Source: Harmothoe impar
Taxonomy: Eukaryota; Annelida; Polychaeta; Phyllodocida; Polynoidae
Assembly (NCBI GenBank): GCA_947462335.1
Contig: OX381709.1
Location: 63,170,609 to 63,234,608, forward strand
Direction of reading: 5' to 3'
Length of the DNA: 64,000 nt
The notes beneath the pieces were generated by a model. It saw nothing but the letters and a program-made list of their open reading frames with translations, searched no databases and was not told the origin of the DNA. The first letter of the stretch is position 1, and each line of letters starts with the position of its first letter. The position numbers were made by a program, and so were the translations under genes. Positions 24,806 to 36,625 of the stretch are shown in pieces.

Positions 24806-26508
24806 ATCAACACTGGTTAAAATACCGGTGACAAATCCTGTTCAGAGCTATGGACTTTCTCCAAGCCCCTACGATGCTGTTCAAAGAGCAGAACCTTTGC
24901 ACTCGGTCATTTAAACTGTTAAAGGGGCTTTGATGCCTGGTGATGCCAGACACTGAATTCATGGAGTATTTGATTCCTGGTATTAGTGTCATAATTGGAC
25001 ACAAATAATTGAGGGTGCAGGTGTGTTCCAGTGGTGGACTGGCCTAATCAAAATGGAAATCCACGTTTTATCCTCTGTCCCAACCCAAGCCTTCATGCTC
25101 AACGTTATCCCTGATTTTCCCTTATCTGTAGATTTTTCTGGTAGTCGTTTCATGTTGTAAATAGGGTATCAGAAACAAACAAGAAGTGGGGAAATGATAT
25201 AAGTGGATATTTCTATGCTGTCATGTAACAAAATATTAATAGTTTGTCTAGCTCAACTGAAATTACGTTCCATTCGGTAGTCCTTAAAGCAGCAACTCGA
25301 CCTCCTCAGACCTCCTCCAACTCTAGCATGAATTTAATATTTATAGGACCATCATTTGTTTTTCTTTAAGGCAGAGCAAAATAACATAGCATATAAGGCC
25401 TCTCTAAAGCATAATGGATGGGCTAAAATACAGATATTAATCCATCTATGGCGGGAAGGAAAGCCATCTCTGCAGGGACCAATGCCAATATGACCTCTTG
25501 TGGTCGAAGATGGAACTAAAATGGCTTAGTCTTGTGTGGCTAGTACACTTAGAGCAATCAGTACACACTTATGGTGGAGGTCTACATACAACAAATAAAT
25601 AGGGAAGTATATATAATGTATAATCTGCATGAATACACATGAAAAGCCTTATGGTTGTGGATGGGAATAGTGCTTTCATTATGCATATAAATAGGAGCAC
25701 AGTGAGATGTAGTTCACCTCAAGCCCAATAGGCGGCAGCTTGGAGTTGGTATCCTGCACATCGTTATGTTATCCGGTTTACAGTTGGTTGACTCCTATTC
25801 TCACAGGAGGTATTTTGCCTATTTTCATATAGATAGAAGCACCCATATTATTTGTAAATCAACCTGTCCACATATGAGTCTGTGAAGATTGCTGACATAT
25901 TATAATCTAAAATTCGATGCTTGGAGCTCGAGTAGCTGCTTTAAATGTACGTTGTCCACTGGATACCTGATGCAAATAAAGCTTTGATGTGCATATATAT
26001 TATGACCCAAGGTGCCCCAGTGTCTTCGAGACTCACAGAATTGGGGGTGATCCTACTGCGCAAGATGTGTGAGGATTTCCATATTAATTGAGGGCTTGCC
26101 ACATCTTCTTGGCAGGAAAATCCCCACAATCACTGGAGGATCCAACCAGGCCCAGGCCAAGGTGGTGATCAAGATAAGACTTGATTACCACTCTTGCAGA
26201 GGAATGTAGGGCAGCGATAGGCTTAATGTAAGGAGATAGATCTCTCATATAAGGCGATCTACAGCAGACAAAATATGGACATTCAATGAGAATATGCGCT
26301 GCTGTGACACCTACCCAGGGGTTGGCAGAAATAAGCCTAAAATATTGGGCAAATATCTCGACCTATTTATATAATCTTGATACTGATTTAGTATAGGACG
26401 ACCCCAACGTTACAACGAGCCCTGGAATCCTCAGCTTCTCCACTCTCAGTTTACTTACTTGAACTCTGTAAGCTTCTACTTCAAGTGACATCTTGAAATT
26501 TCACAAGC

Positions 26509-26522
26509 CCCCCCCCCCCCCC
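26509..26522 (+). repeat. Poly-C tract
   Basis: A run of about 14 cytosines. It is length-unstable and its exact length in the assembly is uncertain. Confidence 0.8.
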
Positions 26523-26939
26523 AATTCTACGAATCATATCTATTGATGTACTCTTTCTTCTTGATATTCCTGTAAAATAATACTATAGCCTTGCATACTT
26601 GAGAACAGACATTTTGAGAATGTGCCATACCTTTCCATTTTGAGCTGCAAAGGACATCAACACAAAAAAACGGTTCTCACTTACAACACAGTATTGAAAC
26701 TACTACAACCTTAAAAGTTCTCAGTGCCTTGCTATCTACCTTCTCCCACCCTGTCATACACCCCAAGATGTCCTCCTCCACCTCACCAGTTTAAACTTCT
26801 AGCTGTCCTAGTCACCAGAGCATATTCACTTGCATATTGATGCAGGTACAGGGTGTGCTCATCCATATATACCTTTAGAGATATCAGCATTATGAAGGCA
26901 GGTCTGTGGTTTTGTCAGCCTTACCCCTGGAGGAGGGCT

Positions 26940-27150
26940 GATAGCTGGGAGCCTCCTGGTGCCAACATGTTGCACCTCACAGGAGCAGACAGCCGTTCCC
27001 ACGCTGGAGAAAGCTTTAAATAGCCTCCTCTAGACGAGCGTCAATAAGGGTGGTGTATGTAGAGGGAAGGAGCCCGGGCTACAGCCCTGGGGCAAGGTGA
27101 CAGTATCTGTACTGCAACTACTAACATTACTGCAGCTTACACATTATTGA
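26940..27150 (+). repeat. Array 1 conserved block, copy 2
   Basis: It aligns with the block at 30955-31170 over roughly 200 bases: GCAGACAGCCGTTCCCACGC, then CTTTAAATAGCCTCCTCTAG, then GACGAGCGTCAATAAGGGTG, and later GACAGTATCTGTACTGCAAC. The TATA-like position reads TTTAAATAG here. Confidence 0.65.
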
Positions 27151-27549
27151 ACGCTAATACTGATTTTTAAAGGAGCAACTATTACTATGCCTAGCTATTG
27201 GTACTGCAGCTTCTGCTTTTACTGTTGCTGCTATTATCCCTACTCTTTATACTGCTACTATTGCTATTAGCGGTGTTTTTGTTGCTACGGTACTTCTACT
27301 ATAACCTGAATTCCTTCAGAATGTGGCCGGTCTCATTAAGTAGTCTTACAGCATACTTCAAATACTGTTGATATGACTGCTGATCCAATTGAGACATCTA
27401 ACTTGCACGGCTACATGCTAGCTAATTGTATTTCAAGTGCATTGAATGTTAAGCCATTCATCACATTATTGCCCCAATGACTTCTACTTTAGGTGGCCTT
27501 ATCAGCTGCCAACCTAGGCCAGCAAAATGTAATGTAATCATGACGCTTA

Positions 27550-29000
27550 CAAGTGCTGGTTCTACGCCATTTTTTAAAGGATGAAGCGTGGTAATCATGG
27601 ATTGCAAAAAGGAATATCATATTCGACGTAATGAGCGCACAATGTTCTTAGTAAATAGTTATAAAGACGTTTCTAGTATAATTAAGAGTTAATTTAGTTG
27701 CAGAATTTTAGATGTTTTGAGTTATTCATAGTACAAGGTTCAGCCCAAAAAGGGGTGTATGCTTATTAAGGGATGTGCGCTAATTACGTCGAATACGATA
27801 AAACCATGGTCAGACCCTGTCAGAAAACGTCCATCATATCTAATACACTGCTGTAGTTGTTCAGCCTCAACAATAATGTATCCATACACCTCTAATGGTA
27901 TGTCTATATTTCTTATAATAGTTTCCTCTCCACAGTCCATGTGCTAGAATTCCTGTAGCCCATATGGAATATTAATACTGCTATATACCACTGTTCTTGG
28001 ATCACGAAAAACTATCCACTCAAGTCTTCTCACTACATGTATTTCCCAAGCCCAGATCAATATATTGTTATATACCCATAGACCCGTAGCCTTGGACTTC
28101 CACTCCAATGGAGCGGGGCAAATACCAATCCATGACTTATAGAAAGGACCTTGTGGGAATAGTTGTCTTATGGTTTTTATTAAGACGGCTCGTCGGGTGC
28201 ATACAGGATGACCATTTCTAAGGCAGCTATACCTACTGCCAATCATAGACCGTGAATGTAGGCACCAGTAGGGTTAGAAGATATCTGCACCCCCTGCAAG
28301 ATTGGATGATTAACAGGATATTCAGAGCTACACACAGATTACCACATGCATGGTAAGCCCCATTTCCATATACTACTATCGCGGCCGTCAGGGGAACTGC
28401 AGTCATGTGCCTGGTGTGAATAGAATACTCTCACTAAGAATGAACCCCATTTCATGTCATTTGCTTCATCCCGTCCATAACCATTTAAAGAATTTTTCAA
28501 CTTCACATCCTTTTAGCATTTGAAATATGTTTACGTGGTGGTGCCTACCAAAAATAATGATACAAAAGGCATGAACGGTTGCGTTCTTAGACAAAATGGC
28601 CCATAACTAAATAGGCCGTATCTAATATAGGGCCTATACATACACACTTTGATAAACCGACACCAACCTTAGGGTTGATAAAACCATCTATTAAAGGGTC
28701 TTCTAACGTCATTAAAAACAAACTTTAGTGGGATGGGGGATGGGAGAAGTGCTGGAGTATGCCAACCCTTTCCAGGGAAATAGACTGCACCTTTAGTCTA
28801 AAGGGAGGCTGACAAATAGAAGCCTGTGACCTCTATTTTCACAGCGCTACAGCGAAATTAGCTTGGTTGATGTTTAATTCCTCAGCAAGATTAGCTTGGG
28901 TGGTGTGTAATAAGGCCAATAGCGGACACTAACGCCTACAGGAGCCTCGGCGTCATGACAGCAGCACTACACGGACACCTTGGTCAAATAGAGGACACTC
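27550..29000. other. Array 1 spacer without recognised gene
   Basis: No exon or element ends are recognised. A single CGGCCGTCAG word at 28382 recalls the internal repeat of the element at 24304-24805. The paired 100- and 66-codon frames near 27740-28246 have no recognisable motif. Confidence 0.4.
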
Positions 29001-30954
29001 CTTGTAAGCCATCTGCTTGTAGTTGTATTGCTTATACCAAGGACATCCTCCAATTAAGGTGCATAATCCAATTGTAGACAGTGGGCACATTATAACAAGA
29101 TTCAGATGTCCCCCTTCTCCTGTCTGTCTATCCCCTGGCTTCCGTCATGGCTGAACCGATAGGACTTGCCCTAAACTGCCCCCTTCTAATCAAGTTCCAA
29201 GAGACTATGACATGAGTAGATGACCACTGGTCTTCTACTATGACCACAGCCATATATATACTCACTGTGCAATATATTATGTAGGTGCTGACGAACCACA
29301 AAGATCTACAAAAACGTTTACCCTCCTCCATAATTGGAAAAGTAAGAAAATACTATTTCAGATGGGCAGGTTCAGGGGGAGTGGGATGTAACAGCAGCCA
29401 GATATATCTGATGCCACCAGTGATGGCATATGAAACACTATAATTATTATGGCCTTTAAAAAATGTATTGTCCTCATAAACAGTGGTAATTTCCTTAGAA
29501 GCTGTGTCTTTAGAATACGTCTAAGGCTGTACTGTTCATCAACATTGACCATTAGCCGCTAAAGATCTGGGCTAACTCTTACAGAAAAATATGAACTACA
29601 TCTTACAGTGTTGAAATGGGAAAAAACGAAATGGCTGGTTCAAAAATATTTATAATGCATAGCCACTAATTCTTCCACGGCAATTTCAAGATTGAATTAC
29701 ATTATTATTCCTGTGTACGGCTTAATGTTGAATTAGTTTAACGTCTTGGGGTGTCAGCTAATCACAGCTTATGATGTCGTCCTAAAACCCAATATTGCAG
29801 ACTAAACATCTCTGTATCGTCCAGAGCAGACCATCATACAGCTATATTTTTCAGCTCATTCTTTCTTTATGCGAGGTGTAGGCTAGTGGTCCCTTTCCAC
29901 TGAAGTATATACACTGAGATGGTGTATGTACATTGTAATTGTGAAAGAAACTGACCCAGAGGAGTATCAAATAAGGCGGGTTAGACAGAAGCCATTTGTT
30001 TGAATACACCCTTATACATTGCATCCAGACTATTATAGACATCACTGAATTGGAGTTGACTGGTGTCATATGATTCAATTTATTGAAGGTGGGAATACTA
30101 AGACCTGCTCTGAAGTGTAGATCTGCTGCGAAGCTGTCCAATAAGGAGTTGAACTGCTCTTCATTTAATGGTGAGTGGGTTTCTGAATTTTGTTGCTGCC
30201 AGATCGTTTGTGAAATCCGAGAGTATTTGATGCCATTACTTGGCGGCATCAATGTCAAAATAATTCATAAAACTAGGAGTGAACAGGTGCATTCTGGGGA
30301 AGCAGTGATGGACACCCCTAATAAAATGGACATTTCATGTTTTATACTCCAGCTCAAACCAAGCCTTCATTTGAAGACGTTTTCTCTGGATCCCTTATTT
30401 GTAGCTTTTCCTGTTGAGGATTTCATGTCTGGTGGTTTAGAATGGGGTATCAGGAGTAAACCCTAATTATAGGTACTGACACTGGTGCGTATTTCTACAG
30501 TTGACCTTTTTGAATCACTCTGATTTATTCAACCGAAACAATTGATGCAGCGGCAGAAACGGTCACATAACGCCACTGCTCCCTTTACTGTATAATAAAT
30601 CCTACTTATTGAGGTGTCCATCTTCCTATGGGTAGTTTCATGTTGAGTGTACTTGAAAACTGACATACAGTATTGGGATACACCCTGCTTCGCCATGATA
30701 AACTGATAGAATATCTCACTTACAACAGAGTGTTAAATGAGCTTCTGAATTAATGGCTTTCAATATCACATAGTCAAAGCCTCTTTACTACCTCCTCCCA
30801 CCCACCCACCACTGCCCCCAGCCTGCATTTCCAGGAGTACCTACTGCCTAGTCACTAGGGCACATTTAAGTTGACATTGATACTCGTGCAGGGCTTGTTC
30901 ACCTGTCATGATATAAATATCATGGATGAAGGCAGTTAAAGCTTAACTCCATTG

Positions 30955-31170
30955 CCGCCCCTGGAGGCTCATGGAGGAGGGCTGGGAGCTGGGAGCCCCC
31001 TGTTGCTGACATGTTGCCCCTCACAGGATCAGGGCAGGCAGCCGTTCCCACACCGGGCTGGGCTATAAATAGCCTCCTCCAGACGAGCGTCAATGAGGGT
31101 AATGTGTGCAAAAGGAAGGAGCCCTCAGGCAAGGTGACAGTATCTGTACTGCAACTACTAACATTGCTAC
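30955..31170 (+). promoter_or_regulatory. Array 1 conserved block, copy 3, promoter-like
   Basis: This is the best preserved copy. It contains a TATA-box match GCTATAAATAG (about 31061-31071) followed by CCTCCTCCAGACGAGCGTCA and an ATG (ATGAGGGTAATG). The same order occurs in the copies near 22990 and 27010. The spacing is compatible with a core promoter, with the start expected some 25-30 bases after the TATA. No downstream open frame is conserved, so a transcript would be noncoding or this is a relic. This is inference from motif order only. Confidence 0.3.
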
Positions 31171-32187
31171 TGCTTACGCATCGTGGAGTAGTGCCAATAC
31201 TGCTATTTTAGAGGAGCTACTAGTAATACTGCTACTACTCCCACAGTACTTAAACTACATGATAGCACGTGTGTTACCTTTCCCACGAATTTCTATTGCT
31301 TCTACTACTGCTGTTTCTCCGATTGCCCTCTTTGCTGCTAATACTCATATTGCTATTAATGCGATCACTGTTTCTATAGATGCTCGTTTTCTGGGAGGAT
31401 GTAAACAAAACCGACTCTGCTTCACCCTGTTATACTTATCATGAAGCTACGAATAAAGTAAATCTACTAATAGAACAGCATCCAGGGCCTGATTTCCCCA
31501 ATTCATAAGCGGTGCAATTGCCATTCCACCAGCATGGGTACTGGGGGGTTGGGTTATGAGGAGGAGGGGTGGTAAGGGGGTGGGGTGGCAAGAGATCACA
31601 GAGAGCCAGACGGATGATTATTAAATCTCGTTGATCTCAGACTTCTCATGTCAAATTAATATCAAGGCCAGAAAGTTACTGGCCAAAAGACCTCTTTGAT
31701 CCAAATCCCAGGATTTTGAGATGGCACAGAACTACCTTTGGAAAAGATTTCCTGTGAGATGCCTAATCTGGCAATTCGTCACATCGATAATTCTGCATGT
31801 CTAGCTAAACTATGGAAAGCGGTGGAAGTGCGAGACTCCGACAATTGATACGGGTACAAATACTTTATAATCTAAAAGATATATGTATAATGGTGATCTT
31901 CAGAGTAGATATAACTCAAGGCACCCAACACTGCTCTATCACATCTGGAACTGTAAATATGATAGAAACTCTGTATCACATTAAATATATTTTTGCATGT
32001 ACTAGCCTGATTGTATGCCACAGGTACACTATCAGGCATAGTTTGATATCCTAGTATGCAAATGCTTCAGTTGTTTTCATGAAGCATAACAAAAGAGATC
32101 TACAGTTCAAGGTGACCTTACCGATGTCAGCGCTACTTTCGGCAGCAAAGTAGCTTCATGACAATGGCTCCCATCATCCACACTACC

Positions 32188-32201
32188 TCACTAGGTGGCA
32201 G
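32188..32201 (+). promoter_or_regulatory. CTCF-like motif
   Basis: The bases TCACTAGGTGGCAG match 13 of 14 positions of the CTCF core CCASYAGRKGGCRS. It lies in the large arrestin intron about 0.95 kb downstream (in gene direction) of the exon at 33155-33286. Function is inferred. Confidence 0.4.
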
Positions 32202-32619
32202 GCAGATATACAGGGGAGGGGGGGGCTTTTAGTAGTCAGCCACCTCAGATAGTATGAGCCTGGAGTGGGATTAGCTCAGATAATGTTAAAATGAGGCAAC
32301 TCAAAATACAAACGCCTTGAGCAGCCTCACTTGGACGGTGTAAAACTGCCTCATCAGCACTTAACATCACCAGAGTGTTAAGTACAGATATGTTAAGTTA
32401 GGATTATATAGGGGCTATAGCATTGGAAGCAATCTCTGTAAATCATGATGTAATGAACATCAGAAAATAACATTTTATTTGGTATGGGTAGGTTCCCTTA
32501 AAATTTAAGATTTTACATGGCCTTATTTGGGGAGTTATGACATTGTTGGGGCAATTAAGGTCCTCCTTTATCTACGCTATGCACCATTAACCATCAGCAT
32601 AATTTCTGATCAGATCCAT

Positions 32620-32735
32620 GCATCTCTCTACCTCCGTCTCCCTCCCTCCCTCTCTGTTCCTCCCTATTCCTCTCCCTTCCTCTCCGCCTCTCTCTCCCTC
32701 TCTGTCTCTCTTTATCCCTCTCTTATCCAACCCTT
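32620..32735 (+). repeat. CT-rich polypyrimidine tract
   Basis: About 115 bases are almost only C and T on the plus strand (CTCCCTCCCTCCCTCTCTG and similar). The low-complexity frames on both strands here are by-products of it. Confidence 0.9.
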
Positions 32736-33154
32736 CTGTCTCATGTCTATACTTTGAGACGTGAATCCATACCGGCACTGTACTGTCGCACCTCTAGTTT
32801 TCCATCACTTCTAGAATCTCAAGCAATTATATTCACGCTTGAACCAATCAACCTGTTGGCACAGGGAAACACTAATACCTTTGGCCAGATTGACGCGACT
32901 CGGTCCCAGCCCATTTGATTGCAATAGTACTGATAACACTGATATCTGGAAAAGGTAGGAGCCACTTACGACAGCCGTCAATGCAATTGCTGAATTTAAT
33001 TTTCTTATATTTTTGCATAATGTATTCCTTGATGATACCCATTTCAAACATTGATGTTGAATCTCTCGATTTTTTTTATAAAGATTGTGTGAAACGTTGT
33101 TGTGTAACAAGGGGGGAAAGCACATAAAATGAGGGAATTGCGAGAAGTTCTCAC

Positions 33155-33286
33155 CTTGCCCCCAGAGAACGAAGTTATCGTTGAAGTAGATCTCCTCTGC
33201 TGCATGCTCGATCTCCGTTTTCTCCTGGTCCTCTCGTTTTTCTGACCATTTAACAAAGGCTCCTCCATACACCCTCAGCTCAACAC
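33155..33286 (-). CDS. Arrestin domain-containing protein, first exon seen
   Basis: This is a 132-base exon, phase 1 at both ends, between acceptor aaatatttcag and donor gtgaga. It encodes GVELRVYGGAFVKWSEKRED, then QEKTEIEHAAEEIYFNDNFV and LWGQ. The G-V-x-L-x-V-x-G-x-A-x-V-x-W pattern followed by an acidic/lysine-rich loop and E-x-Y-F matches the middle of the Arrestin_N domain in ARRDC2/3/4-like proteins (family: I-x-V-x-x-x-G-x-A-x-V-x-W...Y-F). Family members need about 40-50 further residues before this point (the first strands, with a Y-x-x-G-x-x-V-x-G motif), so at least one coding exon with the start codon is missing. None of the minus-strand frames up to 64000 matches it. Confidence 0.92.
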
Positions 33287-33639
33287 CTGAAATATTTTAA
33301 AAAAAGAAGAAAAATAAGAGATAAAATCATTGTATTATTTTTCTCACATTCACCGATTGACGCAATTTCAAACCAATTTCCACTAGAAATTGAAATGGTT
33401 TTAAGCGGAAATCACGACGGCCACTTGCGGCATCGCATTTCTTCATCTAGGCGAGATTTTGTGTCTTTATAATTAGTTTGAAGATTGTTGCCGAATAATA
33501 GTCATGGTGGACTTAAGTTGAATGGGGTAGCAAGAGGCAAACGTTAAAATGAACTGAACAGATTGACACAGATGGTTAAAGTAAGTGATAAAACAGTTTT
33601 CGAGTGTGTAATTTATAAGTTGAAATGAATTGTAAAGCG

Positions 33640-35560
33640 CAGATAAGGTAGTTCACATTGGTTAGGTTATGTTGACCGTAACCATACTATTGAATATCAA
33701 TATCAAATGGCTCTAGAACTTTCCAATTTCCAAATGACTGCTACCTTTGTATCCAAGGATATAAGGGAGACCGCAACTTAGTCTTAGTAAATCATATCTC
33801 ATGGTTCTTCAAAAGCTCTGGGTTTGATAAGATGACACTGCCATCAGTGACAACATTCTATGGTGATCAATATGTACATCGGTTGCTAGCCTAGCCTTCT
33901 GTGTATGTCCTGTCACAACATACTTACAGTCTGAGGCGAAACAATGCAGTTTCACAGTGTTTCAGTAAGCTATGAAGATGTGTTATGGACCTATCAATAT
34001 ATAAAATGTCTCAAACATAAGCCCCATACTTCATTTAGTATGTAGTCAGATTATAACCATTCAAATGTCACACACAACTTCCTATATTAGTCGGGCAGTA
34101 ATATCAATTCCTTGGTAGAAACCTGATATAGGAGCATACATTAATTAAACTCTGGGGGACATAAGCTGACATATGACGCTGAGGGAGGCCTTATCCATTT
34201 CCTTTAAAGGACCGCTCGCTGATGAGAAGTGATGTTCGAGGTGAGCAGAAGTGACAGGACCACCGTCTATCCATACATGTTGTGTGCTGTCTAGGTAATT
34301 GGAGTCTAGTACGCCATAAAGTGAGGGAAATTGGAAACGCCAACAAGGTAGGGGACTGGAGGGAGTATCAAGGCATGGTGTGGTATGTAGGCCTGGGTGG
34401 CAAGTTGAAGGAAAGGCGGCAATGGATATTGGACCATGGTAGCAAGATATTATACTGATAACGGATCAGTAAAAGTTAGTCCCTGTAAACGTTAACCAAG
34501 CTTACAATTAAAAGGAAATGTGCCTTACAATATTTTAGGTAAGCATGGCCAACATTTATAATGTTGCTATGTCGCTCCCGGATATCCCTTGAGCATGTTG
34601 AAAAGCGTTCCCTGTAAATTTAGCTGTAGATTCTAGAATATCATCGTCGGATCTATTCCCCATCTCTTCCTATTTGAAACCTGGACCATCCATTTATCCA
34701 ATCTATGTCTATAGGATTGCCATCTAAAAGTGGTTTTGGGTTTTTCATCTGATTTTGAGGGGTGGCACAATTAAAGACTTTGATGAAAGAGAATAGCAAG
34801 ATCAATGATATTTCAATGATATTTTCAACTAACACTTTTAGATAGATGGTAGTTAGCTGTAGTCTGTGTAATGTGTATCTCCACTATAGTTTTATATTGC
34901 TAACCTGGTCTTAATATCAAATACATGTGGAACCATTCTATTTCCGTCAAATTAGCTAGAATTCATTCTGGAGGACAGGCTTGACACTTCCTCAAGTCAC
35001 CAATTTAAAAACGGCTTTTGCTCTTGTATCAGGGGATATAGGGACAGACAGAAACTCGATCATAGTGAATGATATCACGTGCCCCCCAAAAGCGCTGGGT
35101 CTTATAATATGACAGAGGGTACTTTCAACAGTAGAAGCTTTCTATATCGCATCACGGTCCCAGACTAGACATATCCATATATTTCTGTCACACGAAATTA
35201 AACGGACTCATTATAAGCAGACAGACCACTTTAAAGTAATTTAAGGACATGTCATGTAGGCTGTTAGGACGGTAGTTAAATACTACATATATGACATTGT
35301 GATCACATTGCAGCCTTACTTTTTCATTTGTTTGCTATTTATTTCCCACCAAGAAGGAGAGCGTATACTACGTAATAATGTCCTCATGACAGTCTATGCC
35401 TGCATATTGTGTGCTGCCTAGAGGGCAAGTTGGGAAATAAAAAACACCAGCATGAGTAGCGAGACTAAGGATGCAATAGACAGGCATAGCAAAGAAATGA
35501 AAGTAATAAGGGAAATGTGAATTGATATAAGATCATGGTATGTGTTATGTGGTATGGTAT
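33640..35560. repeat. Two-copy noncoding tandem duplication
   Basis: About 33660-34450 aligns, diverged, with about 34905-35560. Shared landmarks in order are AATATCAAAT, a GGATATA.GG segment followed by a GACAGA/GACCGCAACT region, AAAGCGCTGGGTCTTATAA versus AAAGCTCTGGGTTTGATAA, TTCTGT...TGTCACA, and later TGTTGTGTGCTGTCTAG versus TATTGTGTGCTGCCTAG. There is no shared open frame. It lies just upstream of the arrestin exon at 33155-33286. Confidence 0.6.
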
Positions 35561-36185
35561 GCAATATTGGTGAAGAGTAAGACTGACATAATAATTATCG
35601 ACAGAATATGAATATCAATTCTGATATTACTGTGCATTATATCATAGTAACGATATCAAATGTTACTATACTGCCTTTTCAATATAGGGACAATTTCGAT
35701 TCTATGAACGGAAAGCCCATACAGCTTCATAATTATATATACAATTGCTAGCCATTCAGAACCTTTTGACATTTACGTTTCCACTAGTCGTGATTCTGTA
35801 TCCCTGTAGACATTGTTTGGCAGTACAGATGAAATGGGGGCTTAGAAGTCATCTATAGGAACAACGCACCTCTGCCACAACACTGGTTCAGGTGTTCATA
35901 AATGATAAATGTACAGCTTTCAGGTCTATGTGGTCCCTCTCAATAAATACAGATGTACAGCCATATCGAGTCTTGACAATGAATCTGTCCTTTTAAATAT
36001 TATGCATGTGCAAACTCAAATCATGTGTCGTTTGATAGATTCATTTTCACCCTTGAACAAAACTCCATATAATTTTATTGACGAGGTTTACGCCCCCTTC
36101 CCGGCAGGTCCCATATGTGATGTTTAGTCTAATCTGGTGGCTCACACAGAAAGATGGGAACGTCAATGTCGGTAAACCTACACCC

Positions 36186-36218
36186 TTATCAGCGTCAGGC
36201 AGTGCCTGACGCTGATAA
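36186..36218. repeat. Near-perfect 33-base palindrome
   Basis: Two perfect 16-base arms flank one central base (TTATCAGCGTCAGGCA, G, then the complement). The centre TCAGGCAGTGCCTGA is close to the loop region of the foldback MITEs at 3802 and 16128. It therefore looks like an internally deleted or related foldback element. Confidence 0.8.
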
Positions 36219-36625
36219 AGATGTATTTTTGCCAAGAATGAACCCCACCATTTCCCATGTGTTCGTGTGCTAGTGGGAATTTAAGCATCAGTCCACGTGG
36301 AGGATTTGTATAAGTCAAATCACAATGCCTCATCAAAGTCTACATTTTGCAAACGTTGCATCTGGTTTCCATTTGTATTGGCACACGCCGAACACCGTGG
36401 TTAGTCCACTAATGGTTGGTGGACGCCGCTAAAGCAGCCGGGCGCCACGAGAAGCACAATACCACAGGGTCCTGCATGGAGGCTGCAATGCCACACCCAC
36501 TAAATGATGCACATTATGTACGTGAGAGCTGCCCCACTCCCCAATGAGCAGCTCATCAATAGGCCTGAAGCAGAGCTACAGGTAGACGTAGGCGTAACGC
36601 CGGGCCTCCCATCAGCCTCGCCATC

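Larger units (their letters stand above)
16545..31460. repeat. Diverged tandem array of long noncoding units (array 1)
   Basis: Long segments recur in the same order and orientation with substantial divergence. One marker block (GCTGCAGCCAGATGCTGGTT...TTGATTCCTGGTATCAG type) appears near 18935-19135, 21135-21315, 24920-25115 and 30185-30405. A second block appears near 22915-23110, 26940-27150 and 30955-31170. A third (ATCTGGAAGATAT...CCAGGGGAACATC type) appears near 16930, 18680, 20455, 20880 and, weakly, 29930. Further shared text links 16550-16650 with 20020-20150, and 19930-20010 with 22115-22200. Unit lengths are uneven (about 2.2 to 5 kb) because of indels and inserted MITEs. No shared reading frame survives between copies. 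The whole array lies inside the intron between the arrestin exons at 33155 and 15871. I read it as old tandem duplication of intronic DNA. Confidence 0.75.
31461..33154. other. Arrestin intron between array 1 and the 33155 exon
   Basis: It holds a G-rich stretch at 31543-31590, a CTCF-like motif at 32188-32201 and a polypyrimidine tract at 32620-32735. No exon is recognised. The long minus-strand frame running from 33272 to 32811 is the real exon plus accidental read-through past its splice donor. Confidence 0.6.

Noticed and set aside
29851..30466. Overlapping 135- and 127-codon frames on opposite strands
   Set aside because: They lie in a unit of array 1. The corresponding parts of the other units do not preserve either frame.
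31543..31590. G-quadruplex at the G-rich stretch
   Set aside because: The runs of three or more G are separated by loops that are too long for a confident call, unlike 45112-45205.
32811..33272. 153-codon minus-strand frame taken as one gene
   Set aside because: Only 33155-33286 is arrestin sequence. The rest is read-through past a good gtgaga donor into the intron.
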